A DNA stretch of 23,955 bases from Dehalococcoidia bacterium (GTDB lineage: Bacteria > Chloroflexota > Dehalococcoidia > Dehalococcoidales > E44-bin46): contig SOKA01000001.1 in the NCBI GenBank assembly GCA_004376105.1, forward strand, positions 1-23,955. The letters run 5' to 3'. Of the stretch, positions 14,587-22,597 are shown piece by piece (the stretch's first letter is position 1; each line of letters begins with the position of its first letter). The notes under the pieces were generated by a model. That model was not told where the DNA came from. It did no database searches and saw nothing but the letters and a program-made list of their open reading frames with translations. A program made the translations under genes and the position numbers.

Positions 14587-15261
14587 ATGCTTTGTACTAT
14601 TTATCAGCTCGGGTTAATAGGGTATAGCGAGGCCTATCATCTGCAGACAGAGCTTCTCCGTCAGAGAGTCAGTAGCGAGATAACAGATACACTACTCCTC
14701 CTGGAGCATCCGCCTACTATCACCATCGGGAAATCTGGTAAATTAGAAAACGTCCTTGCTTCTCAGGCACAATTAGCCAAAGAAGGTGTATCCCTATTCT
14801 TTGTAGACAGGGGAGGCGATGTTACCTACCACGGCCCGGGCCAACTAGTTGCTTACCCGATTATTGACCTGAGGAAGCGGGGCAGGGATGTTCACAAATA
14901 CGTTCGTGACCTTGAGGAAGTAATCATAAGAACAGTAAACGACTTCGGTATAAAAGCCTGTAGAGACAGGAACCATCGTGGGGCTTGGGTGGGGGATGAG
15001 GAAATCGCGGCTATGGGGCTTAGAGTTAGAAGGTGGGTCAGTATGCACGGATTTGCCCTCAATGTAAATATGGATTTAGAGCCATTCTCACTCATAAACC
15101 CGTGTGGCTTTACCGATAGAAGGGCTACATCCATTTCCAATCTCCTTTCTCAGGACGTAGCGATGGCAGCGGTAACAGAAAGCTTGTTAGCCAATTTTTC
15201 AGAGGTATTTGATGCCCAAATGAAACAGGGCTCAGATATATTAGCAAGGAGCTGCTTATGA
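14587..15261 (+). CDS. lipB: octanoyltransferase LipB (catalytic Lys replaced by Glu)
   Basis: LipB moves the octanoyl group from acyl carrier protein to apo-lipoyl domains, the first step of lipoate assembly. 224 residues, the usual size. The signature RGGDVTYHGPGQLVAYP spans residues 75-91; the acyl-accepting cysteine is C173 in INPCGF; WVSMHGFALNVN lies at 150-161. The lysine that works with the cysteine in known LipB enzymes normally sits in a KIA motif before the GLRVRR stretch; here the sequence reads GDEEIAAMG, with E139 in that place. The protein may be weak, may use another lysine, or the base may be an error. ATG 14587 starts the conserved MLCTIYQLG. The stop overlaps lipA by four bases. 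Confidence 0.92.
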   Translation: MLCTIYQLGLIGYSEAYHLQTELLRQRVSSEITDTLLLLEHPPTITIGKSGKLENVLASQAQLAKEGVSLFFVDRGGDVTYHGPGQLVAYPIIDLRKRGRDVHKYVRDLEEVIIRTVNDFGIKACRDRNHRGAWVGDEEIAAMGLRVRRWVSMHGFALNVNMDLEPFSLINPCGFTDRRATSISNLLSQDVAMAAVTESLLANFSEVFDAQMKQGSDILARSCL

Positions 15262-16157
15262 AAGGAAGGCTGCCGTTTTGGTTTAGCCAGAAGCCTGCAG
15301 ACCCCAAAATTATGTTGACCATGGAAAGGCTTTTAGATGGATTAAGCCTGCATACCATCTGCGAAAGTGCCCTCTGTCCAAATATCGGGGAGTGTTTCTT
15401 TCGAAAGACAGCAACATTTCTAATTCTGGGAGATGTTTGCACGAGACACTGTACTTTTTGTGCGGTAGAGAATGGCCATCCTCTTCCTGTGGATGAGGAA
15501 GAGCCCCGACACTTACTTGAGGCAGCGGAGAAACTGAACCTAAGCTATATCGTCATAACCTCTGTCACCAGAGATGACCTTTTTGACGGTGGCACCTCCC
15601 AGTTTGTCAAGGCAATTAATATACTTCATGAAAATAGGGGTGGTGTTATCGTTGAGGTTCTCATTCCAGATTTTTGTGGTTCTGCTGAAGCACTTAAGGC
15701 AATAGTAGAAGCTCGTCCCGAAGTAGTAAACCATAATGTGGAAACGGTTCCCCGCCTTTATCCAAAGGTCAGGCCGGGAGCGGATTATAGCCGTTCTTTA
15801 GAACTTCTCTTTATGGTGAAAAACCTAAACCCAGAAATAGTTACCAAGTCTGGCCTAATGCTAGGCCTAGGCGAAACAAAGGAGGAAGTAGTAGAGGTTA
15901 TGGAAGACTTAAGGGAAGCCAATTGTGACTTGCTTACTATTGGTCAATACCTACAGCCTTCTCCCAAGCATTATCCTGTGGTCAGGTTTGTTTCCCCCGA
16001 GGAGTTTTCCGAATACAGAGATATAGGTAAGGACATGGGATTTATTGAAGTTGCCTCCGCGCCTCTGGTAAGAAGTTCCTTCAAAGCGGCTGAACTCTAC
16101 GCTAAAGTAAAAGGCGATGCGCATAGTCTTGATAGCTCATCCTTTACTTGGGTCTAA
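15258..16157 (+). CDS. lipA: lipoyl synthase LipA (radical SAM)
   Basis: Radical SAM enzyme that inserts two sulfurs into the octanoyl chain on lipoyl domains. 299 residues, normal length. The auxiliary [4Fe-4S] cluster motif is C35-x4-C40-x5-C46 (CESALCPNIGEC), the radical SAM cluster is C61-x3-C65-x2-C68 (CTRHCTFC), and the C-terminal RSSF serine that binds the auxiliary cluster is present in APLVRSSFKA. ATG start overlaps the lipB stop (ATGA). With lipB and the E2/E3 genes upstream it makes a self-contained set for building the active dehydrogenase complex. The 3' end overlaps the next gene by 41 bases in another frame. Confidence 0.96.
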   Translation: MKGRLPFWFSQKPADPKIMLTMERLLDGLSLHTICESALCPNIGECFFRKTATFLILGDVCTRHCTFCAVENGHPLPVDEEEPRHLLEAAEKLNLSYIVITSVTRDDLFDGGTSQFVKAINILHENRGGVIVEVLIPDFCGSAEALKAIVEARPEVVNHNVETVPRLYPKVRPGADYSRSLELLFMVKNLNPEIVTKSGLMLGLGETKEEVVEVMEDLREANCDLLTIGQYLQPSPKHYPVVRFVSPEEFSEYRDIGKDMGFIEVASAPLVRSSFKAAELYAKVKGDAHSLDSSSFTWV

Positions 16158-17031
16158 AGTCCTTGAAGCTATTCTTAAAGGAGGGGAAGGGGTGGTGGCT
16201 GTGTTTGCCCCTGGCGGTGACCCTGAGGAGCCGGGGCCTCTCAAGGAGCTGGCAGACGAGAATGGTATCCCGGTCCATCAGCCCAGGCATATGAAGGATG
16301 CTGGCGTTTATGAAAGTATTGCCAGCTATAAGCCAGACCTGGGGGTGCTGGCCTTCGTTTCTGATATAGTGCCTTTAGCTATACTGGACTGTCCCAAGCT
16401 AGGAACGATCATGTATCACCCATCGTTGTTGCCCAAGCATAGAGGCGGCAGTGCTTTGAACTGGCCTATAATTCAGGGAGAGACCAAGACCGGCTTAACC
16501 ATAATCTGGCCCGATCAAGGCATCGATACTGGTCCGATACTGCTCCAGAAAGAGGTCGATATTCTCCCCGACGATACCGTGGGTTCCCTGTTCTTTAATA
16601 AATTGTATCCTATGGGCGTGGAGGCATTGGTGGAGGCAATCCAGTTAGTCAAGGAAGGAAAGGCACCTCGCATTCCTCAAGACAATAGCCAGGCAAGTTA
16701 TGAGCCATTGTGCCGGGAGCAGCACGGCATCATTGACTGGACTAAGCCTGCCCAGGAGGTCTATAACCTGATCCGGGGCACTAATCCTCAGCCGGGCGCA
16801 AGCACCACCTGGCGGGGACAAAAGCTGAAAATCTTTGATTCTAAGCTTATAAAATCTGTTCCTGTAGGTGCCCCTGGCGAGGTCACTTCCCTCAGCGAGG
16901 ATGGGTTTGCTGTTGCCTGTCAGGGTGGCAGCATCATGGTCAGGCGAGTCCAACCTGCTGGCTCTGGCAAGGTCAGCGTGGCTGAGTTTATTAAGAATAT
17001 CAATCTAAAGAAGGGCGACCGGCTGGGATAG
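16117..17031 (+). CDS. formyltransferase-family protein, like the hydrolase domain of 10-formyl-THF dehydrogenase
   Basis: 304-residue stand-alone formyl-transferase-fold protein. The N-terminal Rossmann-like part starts MRIVLIAHPLLGSKVLEAI. The core YHPSLLPKHRGGSALNWPI contains H101, and DQGIDTG contains D137. Spacing and flanking sequence (LLQKEVDILPDDTV, EGKAPRIPQ, IDWTKPAQEVYNLIRG) resemble the N-terminal hydrolase domain of 10-formyltetrahydrofolate dehydrogenase (His106/Asp142) more than methionyl-tRNA formyltransferase; the acyl-carrier and aldehyde-dehydrogenase domains of that enzyme are absent. A role in releasing or moving a one-carbon formyl group from tetrahydrofolate is an inference. 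Its start lies inside lipA (41-base overlap) with only a weak ribosome site, so it is probably translated by coupling. Codons look richer in G/C (many CTG) than in lipA. Confidence 0.82.
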   Translation: MRIVLIAHPLLGSKVLEAILKGGEGVVAVFAPGGDPEEPGPLKELADENGIPVHQPRHMKDAGVYESIASYKPDLGVLAFVSDIVPLAILDCPKLGTIMYHPSLLPKHRGGSALNWPIIQGETKTGLTIIWPDQGIDTGPILLQKEVDILPDDTVGSLFFNKLYPMGVEALVEAIQLVKEGKAPRIPQDNSQASYEPLCREQHGIIDWTKPAQEVYNLIRGTNPQPGASTTWRGQKLKIFDSKLIKSVPVGAPGEVTSLSEDGFAVACQGGSIMVRRVQPAGSGKVSVAEFIKNINLKKGDRLG

Positions 17032-17314
17032 CCTTACTTTGGGTAAAGACCTGGGCAATTCCGCATCCCACTAGACTGGCACCAATATGGAAACAGCCTT
17101 GATATCCTCTGTTTTCATAACATTTTTCTCCCCGACTAGGAAAGTCTGCAGAACACACAAGCTCCGCCTGTTGCCATGCGGCAACCTTCTGTTTGCGATC
17201 TAATCAACTGGGCAAAGCCCAACCCTCAGCTGATCCCTTATTTTCCTCAGAACCCCTGCGCTGGATTCTATCATAACAGAAGATAACCGGTTTGAAGAAA
17301 AATTAGATCGTCGC
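17032..17314. other. convergent intergenic gap with two small hairpins
   Basis: This gap separates the plus-strand dehydrogenase block from the minus-strand Liv block. It contains GTTGCC-ATGC-GGCAAC (17170-17185) and TGGGC-AAA-GCCCA (17209-17221). Either could help terminate transcription, but neither is followed by a clear T-run in either direction. No reading frame is supported. Confidence 0.35.
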
Positions 17315-18277
17315 CTAGTGGCTAACTGTAACAGGGGAACGAGAAGCTCGGGCCTTGCGTATAAAGCCCATAATACCTTGCGGTGCCAGTAACATTATGC
17401 CGACCAGTATTATGCCCTGTATGAGCAGACTGAGTCCAGCGTATCTGGCTAGCAAGAAGTGCAGAATGACAACGATAACCGTGCCCACAATCGGTCCCTC
17501 CTCAATGCCTATGCCCCCTATGACGGTGGAGAGTATTAATATCATTGTCCACCGGATAGTAAAGGTGCTCACCGGCTCAATATAACCCTGGTAAATGTAG
17601 AAGATGGCTCCAGCAATTCCGGTTACAAAGGCGCCAATGACAAAGGAGTACAACTTTAATCTGAAAACGTCTACCCCAGAACTTGCGGCAGTGTTATCAT
17701 TATCGCGAATTGCCGCCAGCCCCAGCCCCAGTCTCGAACGCAAGATTACTCGCATAAGGAAAATTGATGTAATCCCGATAGCGAGAGCCATCCAGTAAAA
17801 CCCCGACATGGAAATCCCGGCCAGACCTTTTACCATATAGCCGGCACCCCCACCGTGTAGCGCCCCTCCGACAGGTCTCCAAAGAAAAAACACGATCCTC
17901 AGTGCTTCAGGTACCACCAGTGTCCCGATAGCGAAATAGATGCCTCTTAGCCTGAACACAGGAATAGATATGAGTAAAGCAAATGCGGCAGCTATTATGG
18001 CTCCAGCTATTATTCCTAGATAAAAAGGTAAACCGTTCCAGGTGATTATTACTAGGGTGTACCCCGCAAGCCCAATGAATGCAGGCTGACACAGGGATAT
18101 CAGGCCGGAGTAGCCAGCAAGCAAATTCCACATATTTGCCATAGCCAGGTACACAAAGAAAAGAAAGAGGTAAAGGAGCCAAGCACGGGGCACTCCTAAT
18201 ATTGGCAATACCACCAGTACAACTACAATTACTAGCGGTACGAGTCCTCCTCTCAATCCAGGAATGGCGACCTTCAT
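17315..18277 (-). CDS. livM: branched-chain amino acid-type ABC transporter permease LivM
   Basis: Inner-membrane permease (320 residues) of the LivHM family. Many hydrophobic helices are seen, including the N-terminal one, the YLAMANMWNLLAGYSGLISL segment (the LivM-type start of the permease core), GIYFAIGTLVVPEALR, the loop SRLGLGLAAIRDNDNTAASSGVD that contacts the ATPase (EAA-like), and the final helices ending LAPQGIMGF. It would pair with LivH and the ATPases LivG/LivF. ATG start with AGGAGGG four bases upstream, overlapping the end of livH, seven bases away. Last gene of the minus-strand operon. Substrate cannot be told: the family also carries urea, amides and aromatic compounds. Confidence 0.93.
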   Translation of the reverse strand: MKVAIPGLRGGLVPLVIVVVLVVLPILGVPRAWLLYLFLFFVYLAMANMWNLLAGYSGLISLCQPAFIGLAGYTLVIITWNGLPFYLGIIAGAIIAAAFALLISIPVFRLRGIYFAIGTLVVPEALRIVFFLWRPVGGALHGGGAGYMVKGLAGISMSGFYWMALAIGITSIFLMRVILRSRLGLGLAAIRDNDNTAASSGVDVFRLKLYSFVIGAFVTGIAGAIFYIYQGYIEPVSTFTIRWTMILILSTVIGGIGIEEGPIVGTVIVVILHFLLARYAGLSLLIQGIILVGIMLLAPQGIMGFIRKARASRSPVTVSH

Positions 18278-18284
18278 GTCCCTC

Positions 18285-19151
18285 CTAACGGCCGAATATT
18301 CCTTGTGGCCTAATGGCTAGTACTACAAGCACTATGATGTACGCAATAAGCATCTGAGCAGCGGCACCGAGGAAATAGCCACCAAGAGTTTGGGCTAGTC
18401 CCAAGACTATGCCCCCTATAAATGTCCCCAGCATGCTGCCTAAACCTCCAATTATGATCACGCCAAAGGCGATGATGAGGAAGGCGATCCCTGATATCGG
18501 GGTGAACGGAAAAGTAATTCCAAGAAACACGCCGGCTACAGCCGCAGTTGCCATGGCGATACCGAAGGTGAGGGCATATATGCGGGCAGTATTTATTCCC
18601 ATCAGCTGAGCTGCCCTCGTATCCTGAGAAGCGGCAACAATAGCTTTGCCCAGATAAGTCCTCCTCAGGAATTGACTAAGAAGAAGCATGACGATTAAGG
18701 CGGCAATGAAATCGAGCAGATAGGCTAGAGGGATACGAACTCCACCAACAACGAAACTTTCTAGAGCGTAGGAGGTGGTCAAACCCCTTGACAGAGGAGT
18801 CCAGATGATCTGGTTGACATTCTGAATTATCAGCGAAATTCCAAAAGCAATTATCAATGGGACTTCCATTGATATGCCAAAAGACCGGCTCATGAGATAT
18901 TTTTGAATAGCGAAACCGAGGGCAAAAAGAAGGGGCATACCTATGAACAAGCTTAGAATAGGGTCTATCCCCAAAATGGTGAACGCGAAGTAAGCAAAGT
19001 AGGTACCTAATATGACTAGGTCTCCATGAGCTACGTTTATCAGCCGCATGACCCCAAAAACCAGTGAGAGACCTAGGGCGATCAACCCATATAAACCGCC
19101 TAATAAAACACCCATTACTAACGGAGTGGCTAAGTTACCTAGAGCTGTCAT
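18285..19151 (-). CDS. livH: branched-chain amino acid-type ABC transporter permease LivH
   Basis: Inner-membrane permease (288 residues). Typical LivH start GVLLGGLYGLIALGLSLVFGVMRLINVAHGDLV, then the SFGISMEVPLIIAFGISLIIQN helix pair, the EAA-like cytoplasmic loop TYLGKAIVAASQDTRAAQLMGI, the GIAFLIIAFGVIIIGGLGSMLG segment, and the C-terminal AIRPQGIFGR signature. Intact. ATG start; the ribosome site is weak (GGACG about 10 bases before). The livF stop lies 21 bases upstream, so it is part of the same transcript. Confidence 0.94.
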   Translation of the reverse strand: MTALGNLATPLVMGVLLGGLYGLIALGLSLVFGVMRLINVAHGDLVILGTYFAYFAFTILGIDPILSLFIGMPLLFALGFAIQKYLMSRSFGISMEVPLIIAFGISLIIQNVNQIIWTPLSRGLTTSYALESFVVGGVRIPLAYLLDFIAALIVMLLLSQFLRRTYLGKAIVAASQDTRAAQLMGINTARIYALTFGIAMATAAVAGVFLGITFPFTPISGIAFLIIAFGVIIIGGLGSMLGTFIGGIVLGLAQTLGGYFLGAAAQMLIAYIIVLVVLAIRPQGIFGR

Positions 19152-19172
19152 CTATAGCACGTCCATCAGTTT

Positions 19173-19913
19173 TTATAGACCGAAGTATGCTTTTTTAACC
19201 CCCTCTTCCTCCCTAAGTTCGGCTACATTCCCGCTTAAAACAATACGCCCCACTTCTATAATGTATGCTCTATCAGCCTCTTTGAGGCTTCGCCTTACAT
19301 TTTGTTCAACAAACAGGATGGTAATGCCCCCTTCTCTAATTTCGCTCAAGGCTTTATACAGTTCATCAGTAACTTTAGGGGCAAGGCCAAGGGACATCTC
19401 ATCGAGAAGTATAAGCCTTGGGTCTGACATTAAGCCCCGCCCTAGGGCTAACATCTGTTGCTCTCCCCCGCTAAGTGTTTTAGCCAGTTGATCCTTCCTA
19501 TATTTTAATATAGGGAAGTGCTCATAAACCATTTTGAGGTTTTGTTCTCTTTTAGACCTCGCATTTCGACTGTAAGAACCTATTATCAGATTGTCTAACA
19601 CAGATAGGTCTGGGAAAAGTCTTCTCCCTTCTGGAACTTGGGTGACGCCGAGAGCAACTACTTGGAAAGGATCCAAAGTGGTGATGTGCCTCCCATCAAA
19701 TTCAATACTGCCCTTAGCCGGATGGATTAGACCCGATATTACGTTTAGCAGGGTTGATTTACCTGACCCATTGGAGCCGATAAGAGCTACGATTTCACCT
19801 GGTTTAACTTCTAATGACACATCCCACAGGACTTGAAGGCTTCCATGAAATACATCTATGTTGCTGACTTTCAGCAATGCTTCCTGAGGCATTTCCTGGC
19901 TAAGCTTTCCCAT
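19173..19913 (-). CDS. livF: ABC transporter ATP-binding protein LivF
   Basis: ATPase subunit (246 residues) powering the Liv importer. Walker A GSNGSGKST at residues 46-54, the VPEGRRLFPDLSVLDNL Q-loop region typical of LivF, an intact LSGGEQQMLALGRGL signature, Walker B LILLDEMSLGLAP, and the switch region ILFVEQN. In the switch position the LivF family commonly has Gln rather than His, as here. ATG start with GGGGGTAAG just upstream; an in-frame ATG eight residues in is a lesser alternative. Lies 30 bases after livG. Confidence 0.94.
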   Translation of the reverse strand: MGKLSQEMPQEALLKVSNIDVFHGSLQVLWDVSLEVKPGEIVALIGSNGSGKSTLLNVISGLIHPAKGSIEFDGRHITTLDPFQVVALGVTQVPEGRRLFPDLSVLDNLIIGSYSRNARSKREQNLKMVYEHFPILKYRKDQLAKTLSGGEQQMLALGRGLMSDPRLILLDEMSLGLAPKVTDELYKALSEIREGGITILFVEQNVRRSLKEADRAYIIEVGRIVLSGNVAELREEEGVKKAYFGL

Positions 19914-19943
19914 CTTACCCCCGAGACAGCCCTATCGGCGCCA

Positions 19944-20666
19944 TTAACCAAAGTAGGCTTCGATTACTTTTCTATCTTCCATTATTTCCTTCGGTGTGCC
20001 TTCGGCTATTTTCACGCCGTTATCCATCACTATAATCCTATCAACTGCTTCCATCATTACTCTCATGACATGTTCAACTAATATAATGGATATGCCCATT
20101 TTGTTTATTTCTTTCAGGATGTCTAGTATCTTCGGGATTTCTGCTTCAATTAAACCTGCTGCTACTTCATCAATCATCACTAGTGCCGGCTTAGTGGCCA
20201 AGGCTCTGGCTAGTTCAAGCCTTTTGAGAGTTAACGCTGCCAAATCTTTAGCCACCACCTCTTTCTTTTCTGAAAGCTCGGTAATATCAAGTACTTTGGT
20301 AGCTTCACTTTCAGCGGCAGATTTTTCCAGACCCCTGCCAAATATTGCCGCTACCATAGTGTTCTGCAAAGCGGTTAAGTTGGTAAAGGGCCGGGGAATC
20401 TGATAAGTTCTAGCAATGCCAAGGTGGCAAATTTTATGTGGGCTGAGCCCGGCGATGTCATGCCCTTTAAATTTTACTATTCCGGAGTCTGGCTTGTATT
20501 CACCACCTATAATGTTTAATAGTGTTGACTTGCCAGCTCCGTTGGGGCCCATCAGACCTAGGATATCACCTGCCCGCACATCAAAGCTTAAGTCGTTAAC
20601 AGCAACTAATCCTCCAAAACGTTTAGTTACTCCAACGACTGAAAGAATCGGCGCCTCCAATGTCAC
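19944..20666 (-). CDS. livG: ABC transporter ATP-binding protein LivG (atypical signature motif)
   Basis: Second ATPase of the Liv importer (240 residues). Walker A GPNGAGKST at residues 40-48; TYQIPRPFTNLTALQN Q-loop region typical of LivG; Walker B LVMIDEVAAGL; H-loop ILVEHVM. The ABC signature, usually an LSxGQ-like motif, reads LAALTLKRLELARAL here, so the glycine and glutamine are missing; I recall related LivG proteins with LTLxxRKRLELARAL, so this may be a subfamily trait. The frame is open from 20771, but GTG 20666 is chosen because AGGAAAGG lies just before it and the protein begins with the conserved beta strand (LSVVGVTKRFGG). A GTG one codon earlier is also possible. Confidence 0.9.
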   Translation of the reverse strand: MTLEAPILSVVGVTKRFGGLVAVNDLSFDVRAGDILGLMGPNGAGKSTLLNIIGGEYKPDSGIVKFKGHDIAGLSPHKICHLGIARTYQIPRPFTNLTALQNTMVAAIFGRGLEKSAAESEATKVLDITELSEKKEVVAKDLAALTLKRLELARALATKPALVMIDEVAAGLIEAEIPKILDILKEINKMGISIILVEHVMRVMMEAVDRIIVMDNGVKIAEGTPKEIMEDRKVIEAYFG

Positions 20667-20749
20667 CACCTTTCCTGGGGTTAAAATCAGGTGGAAATTC
20701 CCAAGACAGAACATCGCAGCATTGATTTGGCTGTCTCCTTCCGCTGGAC

Positions 20750-20879
20750 AAAACTTAGCGACAACCACCAATCATGTTACCCCAGAGCTTTGTTAACTTT
20801 TCTCCGTCAAATGTGCTTGCTCTTTCAGTTGCATCACCTAAGATGTGCACTGAGCAATAGCCCCATCCTATACCTTGGT
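20750..20879 (-). pseudogene. broken fragment of a binding-protein gene (remnant A)
   Basis: On the minus strand, directly after the stop of the adjacent binding-protein gene, the sequence reads on with clear similarity to an internal stretch of that same gene (21065-21175). Translated pieces include GIGWGY, VHILGDATERA and TFDGEKLTKLWG, against GIGPGY, IQVLIDAIERA and TLDGDAVNEALG in the intact protein. DNA alignment with the intact copy needs at least two single-base gaps, so the fragment cannot be read through. It has no start. The lower boundary near 20750 is approximate. Confidence 0.75.
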
Positions 20880-22208
20880 TTATTCGTAAGGGATGGGAAA
20901 TATCGGGTCGGCCGTTGCACGTATGAAGTCATGCTTGGAAAAGACTACAGGGCATTCCCATATCCATGGCTGGTCAGTCTTCGTCCACTGGCCAAACACG
21001 AGCGGCCCTCGACTAAAGTGGTTCTCGTCAAACTTCACGCGATGACCAATTGTCATCAAATCGGTTTCCCCTAGGGCTTCATTAACCGCATCTCCGTCAA
21101 GTGTGCCGGCTCTTTCGATGGCGTCAATTAGGACTTGGATTGAGCGATAGCCTGGTCCTATACCTCGGTTTAATTGTTTACCTGTCTCTTCAGTCCATTT
21201 TTCAGTAAGTGTTTTTGGCGTTGTGCCACCAATCCCCGGAGAATCTTCAAATGACGGGTCCCACCATATCTCTACACCGATGCCGTTGGGCAGGTCACCA
21301 CCCCAAGCTGATACATCTTCATGGAAAAGTGGTGCTCTTCCAATGGAAACCATCTTAGGCTGAAAGCCCAGCACGGAGCATTGTCTCAACAGTGTCCCAG
21401 CGAAGGGGGCAGGAGCATTACCCCAGAGTATTTCGCAATTATAGTCTTTCCACTCCATTATGATAGACGTAAAGTCCGTAGTTTCCATAGGCGCTAGGCC
21501 GACTTTTCTTTCTTCACCTAAGACATCATAGCCCACTTCTTCTAGTGCTCCAGGGAACAGCGCATACCAACCAACGCCGTCCGGGTCATCGGATGCGAAG
21601 ACGGCCACTCTCTTGTTGGTCTGGTCGCCGAACAAGTCCAGCATGGCCTGCCATGTATCCGTTATTGTATATCCAGGCTTAGCCCGAAAATCTCCCGGTG
21701 GAGCTGGGGTAACTATGGCAAACAGACCCGTTGCCCAGGTGTATTCCCAGTGTCCCTCAACTTCCATCCGCATGCCCAACCAGGGTTCCACAGGGCCGGT
21801 TGAAGTAACGTATGGGACCTTATACCGGTCAGCTACGGTAGATACGCCAGTGTGCATGGGCGGTGGTTCATCACCTGATGCAAAGAAGTGTACCTTATCG
21901 CGGACCACCAGGTCTTCAGCAAGAGTCCCTGCCTTTAGCGGGTCGCTCTCGCTATTGACGACTATAAGTCTGATGGGCAATTCACGTCCGTACTCTTCTA
22001 CATATACTCCACCCAGTTGGTTGATATCGTCGACAGCCGCTCTCATCCCAAATACGTAGCCTTCACCAAAACCGGCATACATGCCTGTTAATGGAGCAGT
22101 GCAGCCGACACGAATCTCTTCTACAGCTGGTGGTCCCGCCTTACACCCGCTGAAAATTAATGCTCCTACTAATACAAGCACTAACGGGATTAATAGCAAT
22201 TTTTTCAT
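20880..22208 (-). CDS. LivK-like substrate-binding lipoprotein (copy 1)
   Basis: Extracytoplasmic solute-binding protein of the Peripla_BP_6 (LivJ/LivK-like) type, 442 residues. A lipoprotein signal peptide is seen: KK, a hydrophobic core, then IFSGC with lipidation expected at C22. The mature part begins with an EEIRVGCTAPLTG strand, followed by AAVDDINQLGG and DPLKAGTLAEDLV, the DDPDGVGWY segment, METTDFTSIIMEWK, and ERAGTLDGDAVNEALGETD near the C-terminus, all typical of the fold. ATG start with AAAGGAGG eight bases upstream. It heads the livGFHM genes and has its own candidate promoter, so it is the likely binding protein of this importer. Ligand unknown; LivK relatives bind amino acids, amides or aromatic acids. 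Confidence 0.92.
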   Translation of the reverse strand: MKKLLLIPLVLVLVGALIFSGCKAGPPAVEEIRVGCTAPLTGMYAGFGEGYVFGMRAAVDDINQLGGVYVEEYGRELPIRLIVVNSESDPLKAGTLAEDLVVRDKVHFFASGDEPPPMHTGVSTVADRYKVPYVTSTGPVEPWLGMRMEVEGHWEYTWATGLFAIVTPAPPGDFRAKPGYTITDTWQAMLDLFGDQTNKRVAVFASDDPDGVGWYALFPGALEEVGYDVLGEERKVGLAPMETTDFTSIIMEWKDYNCEILWGNAPAPFAGTLLRQCSVLGFQPKMVSIGRAPLFHEDVSAWGGDLPNGIGVEIWWDPSFEDSPGIGGTTPKTLTEKWTEETGKQLNRGIGPGYRSIQVLIDAIERAGTLDGDAVNEALGETDLMTIGHRVKFDENHFSRGPLVFGQWTKTDQPWIWECPVVFSKHDFIRATADPIFPIPYE

Positions 22209-22292
22209 GGTTACTTCCTCCTTTCCTTAAGATTTCGAGCCATGTTATCCATTACCCAATTTACCTTCCTCACATAATGCCCCCCTTATTAC

Positions 22293-22320
22293 AGTATATT
22301 GACACTAATCACTTTGTTAA
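22293..22320 (-). promoter_or_regulatory. candidate promoter of the binding protein-liv operon
   Basis: Read on the minus strand: TTAACA (22320-22315) and TATACT (22298-22293), spaced 16 bases, each matching the sigma-70 consensus in five of six positions. Transcription would start near 22286, about 78 bases before the gene. The surrounding gap 22242-22477 holds no gene that I can support. Confidence 0.55.
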
Positions 22321-22477
22321 CTCAGAGGAAAATTTGACTGACTAATTTACAGATTACTACAATAACTCAGCATGTTCAAAATGCCAAGCTAATCTAATTT
22401 GTGGATAGCCTCCGAAAGTTGGTTATTTTTCAGCCGACCTAAAGAGATTAAAAACTTACCTGCCTCTCTCTAGTGGG

Positions 22478-22597
22478 ATCGTTATCATATCGGTTTCCCC
22501 TAGAGCTTGGTTAATCGCAGCTCCGTCAAGCGTGACGGCTCTTCCGACTCATCAACTATGACATGCACTGAATAATAGCTCTATTCTATACCTTGAT
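22478..22597 (-). pseudogene. broken fragment of a binding-protein gene (remnant B)
   Basis: Same arrangement as remnant A, behind the second binding-protein gene. After the TAA stop (22600-22598) the minus strand continues as a degraded copy of the C-terminal region: VHVIVDE, then after a frame change GRAVTLDGAAINQALGETDM, compared with ERAGTLDGAEINKALAETDM in the intact gene at about 22777-22840. It has an in-frame TAG near its beginning, and the frame changes near 22552. The plus-strand stretch TCGGTTTCCCCTAG (22490-22503) is identical to the inside of copy 1 (21061-21074). No start codon; not expressed as protein. Confidence 0.8.

Larger units (their letters stand above)
20750..22241 (-). 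repeat. tandem duplication unit 1 (binding-protein gene plus remnant A)
   Basis: Together with 22478-23955 this forms a tandem repeat offset by about 1.7 kb. Shared parts are the leader with the ribosome site (CCTCCTTTCCTTAAGATTTC on the plus strand near 22217-22236), the gene itself, and the C-terminal remnant joined at the same base after the stop codon. Confidence 0.75.

Noticed and set aside
17170..17185. Hairpin GTTGCC-ATGC-GGCAAC as intrinsic terminator
   Set aside because: Stem is only six pairs and no T-run follows in either direction; kept only as a note in the gap entry.
20667..20771. N-terminal extension of LivG up to 20771
   Set aside because: The extra residues match nothing in LivG, and part of the stretch overlaps the binding-protein remnant; GTG 20666 has the ribosome site.
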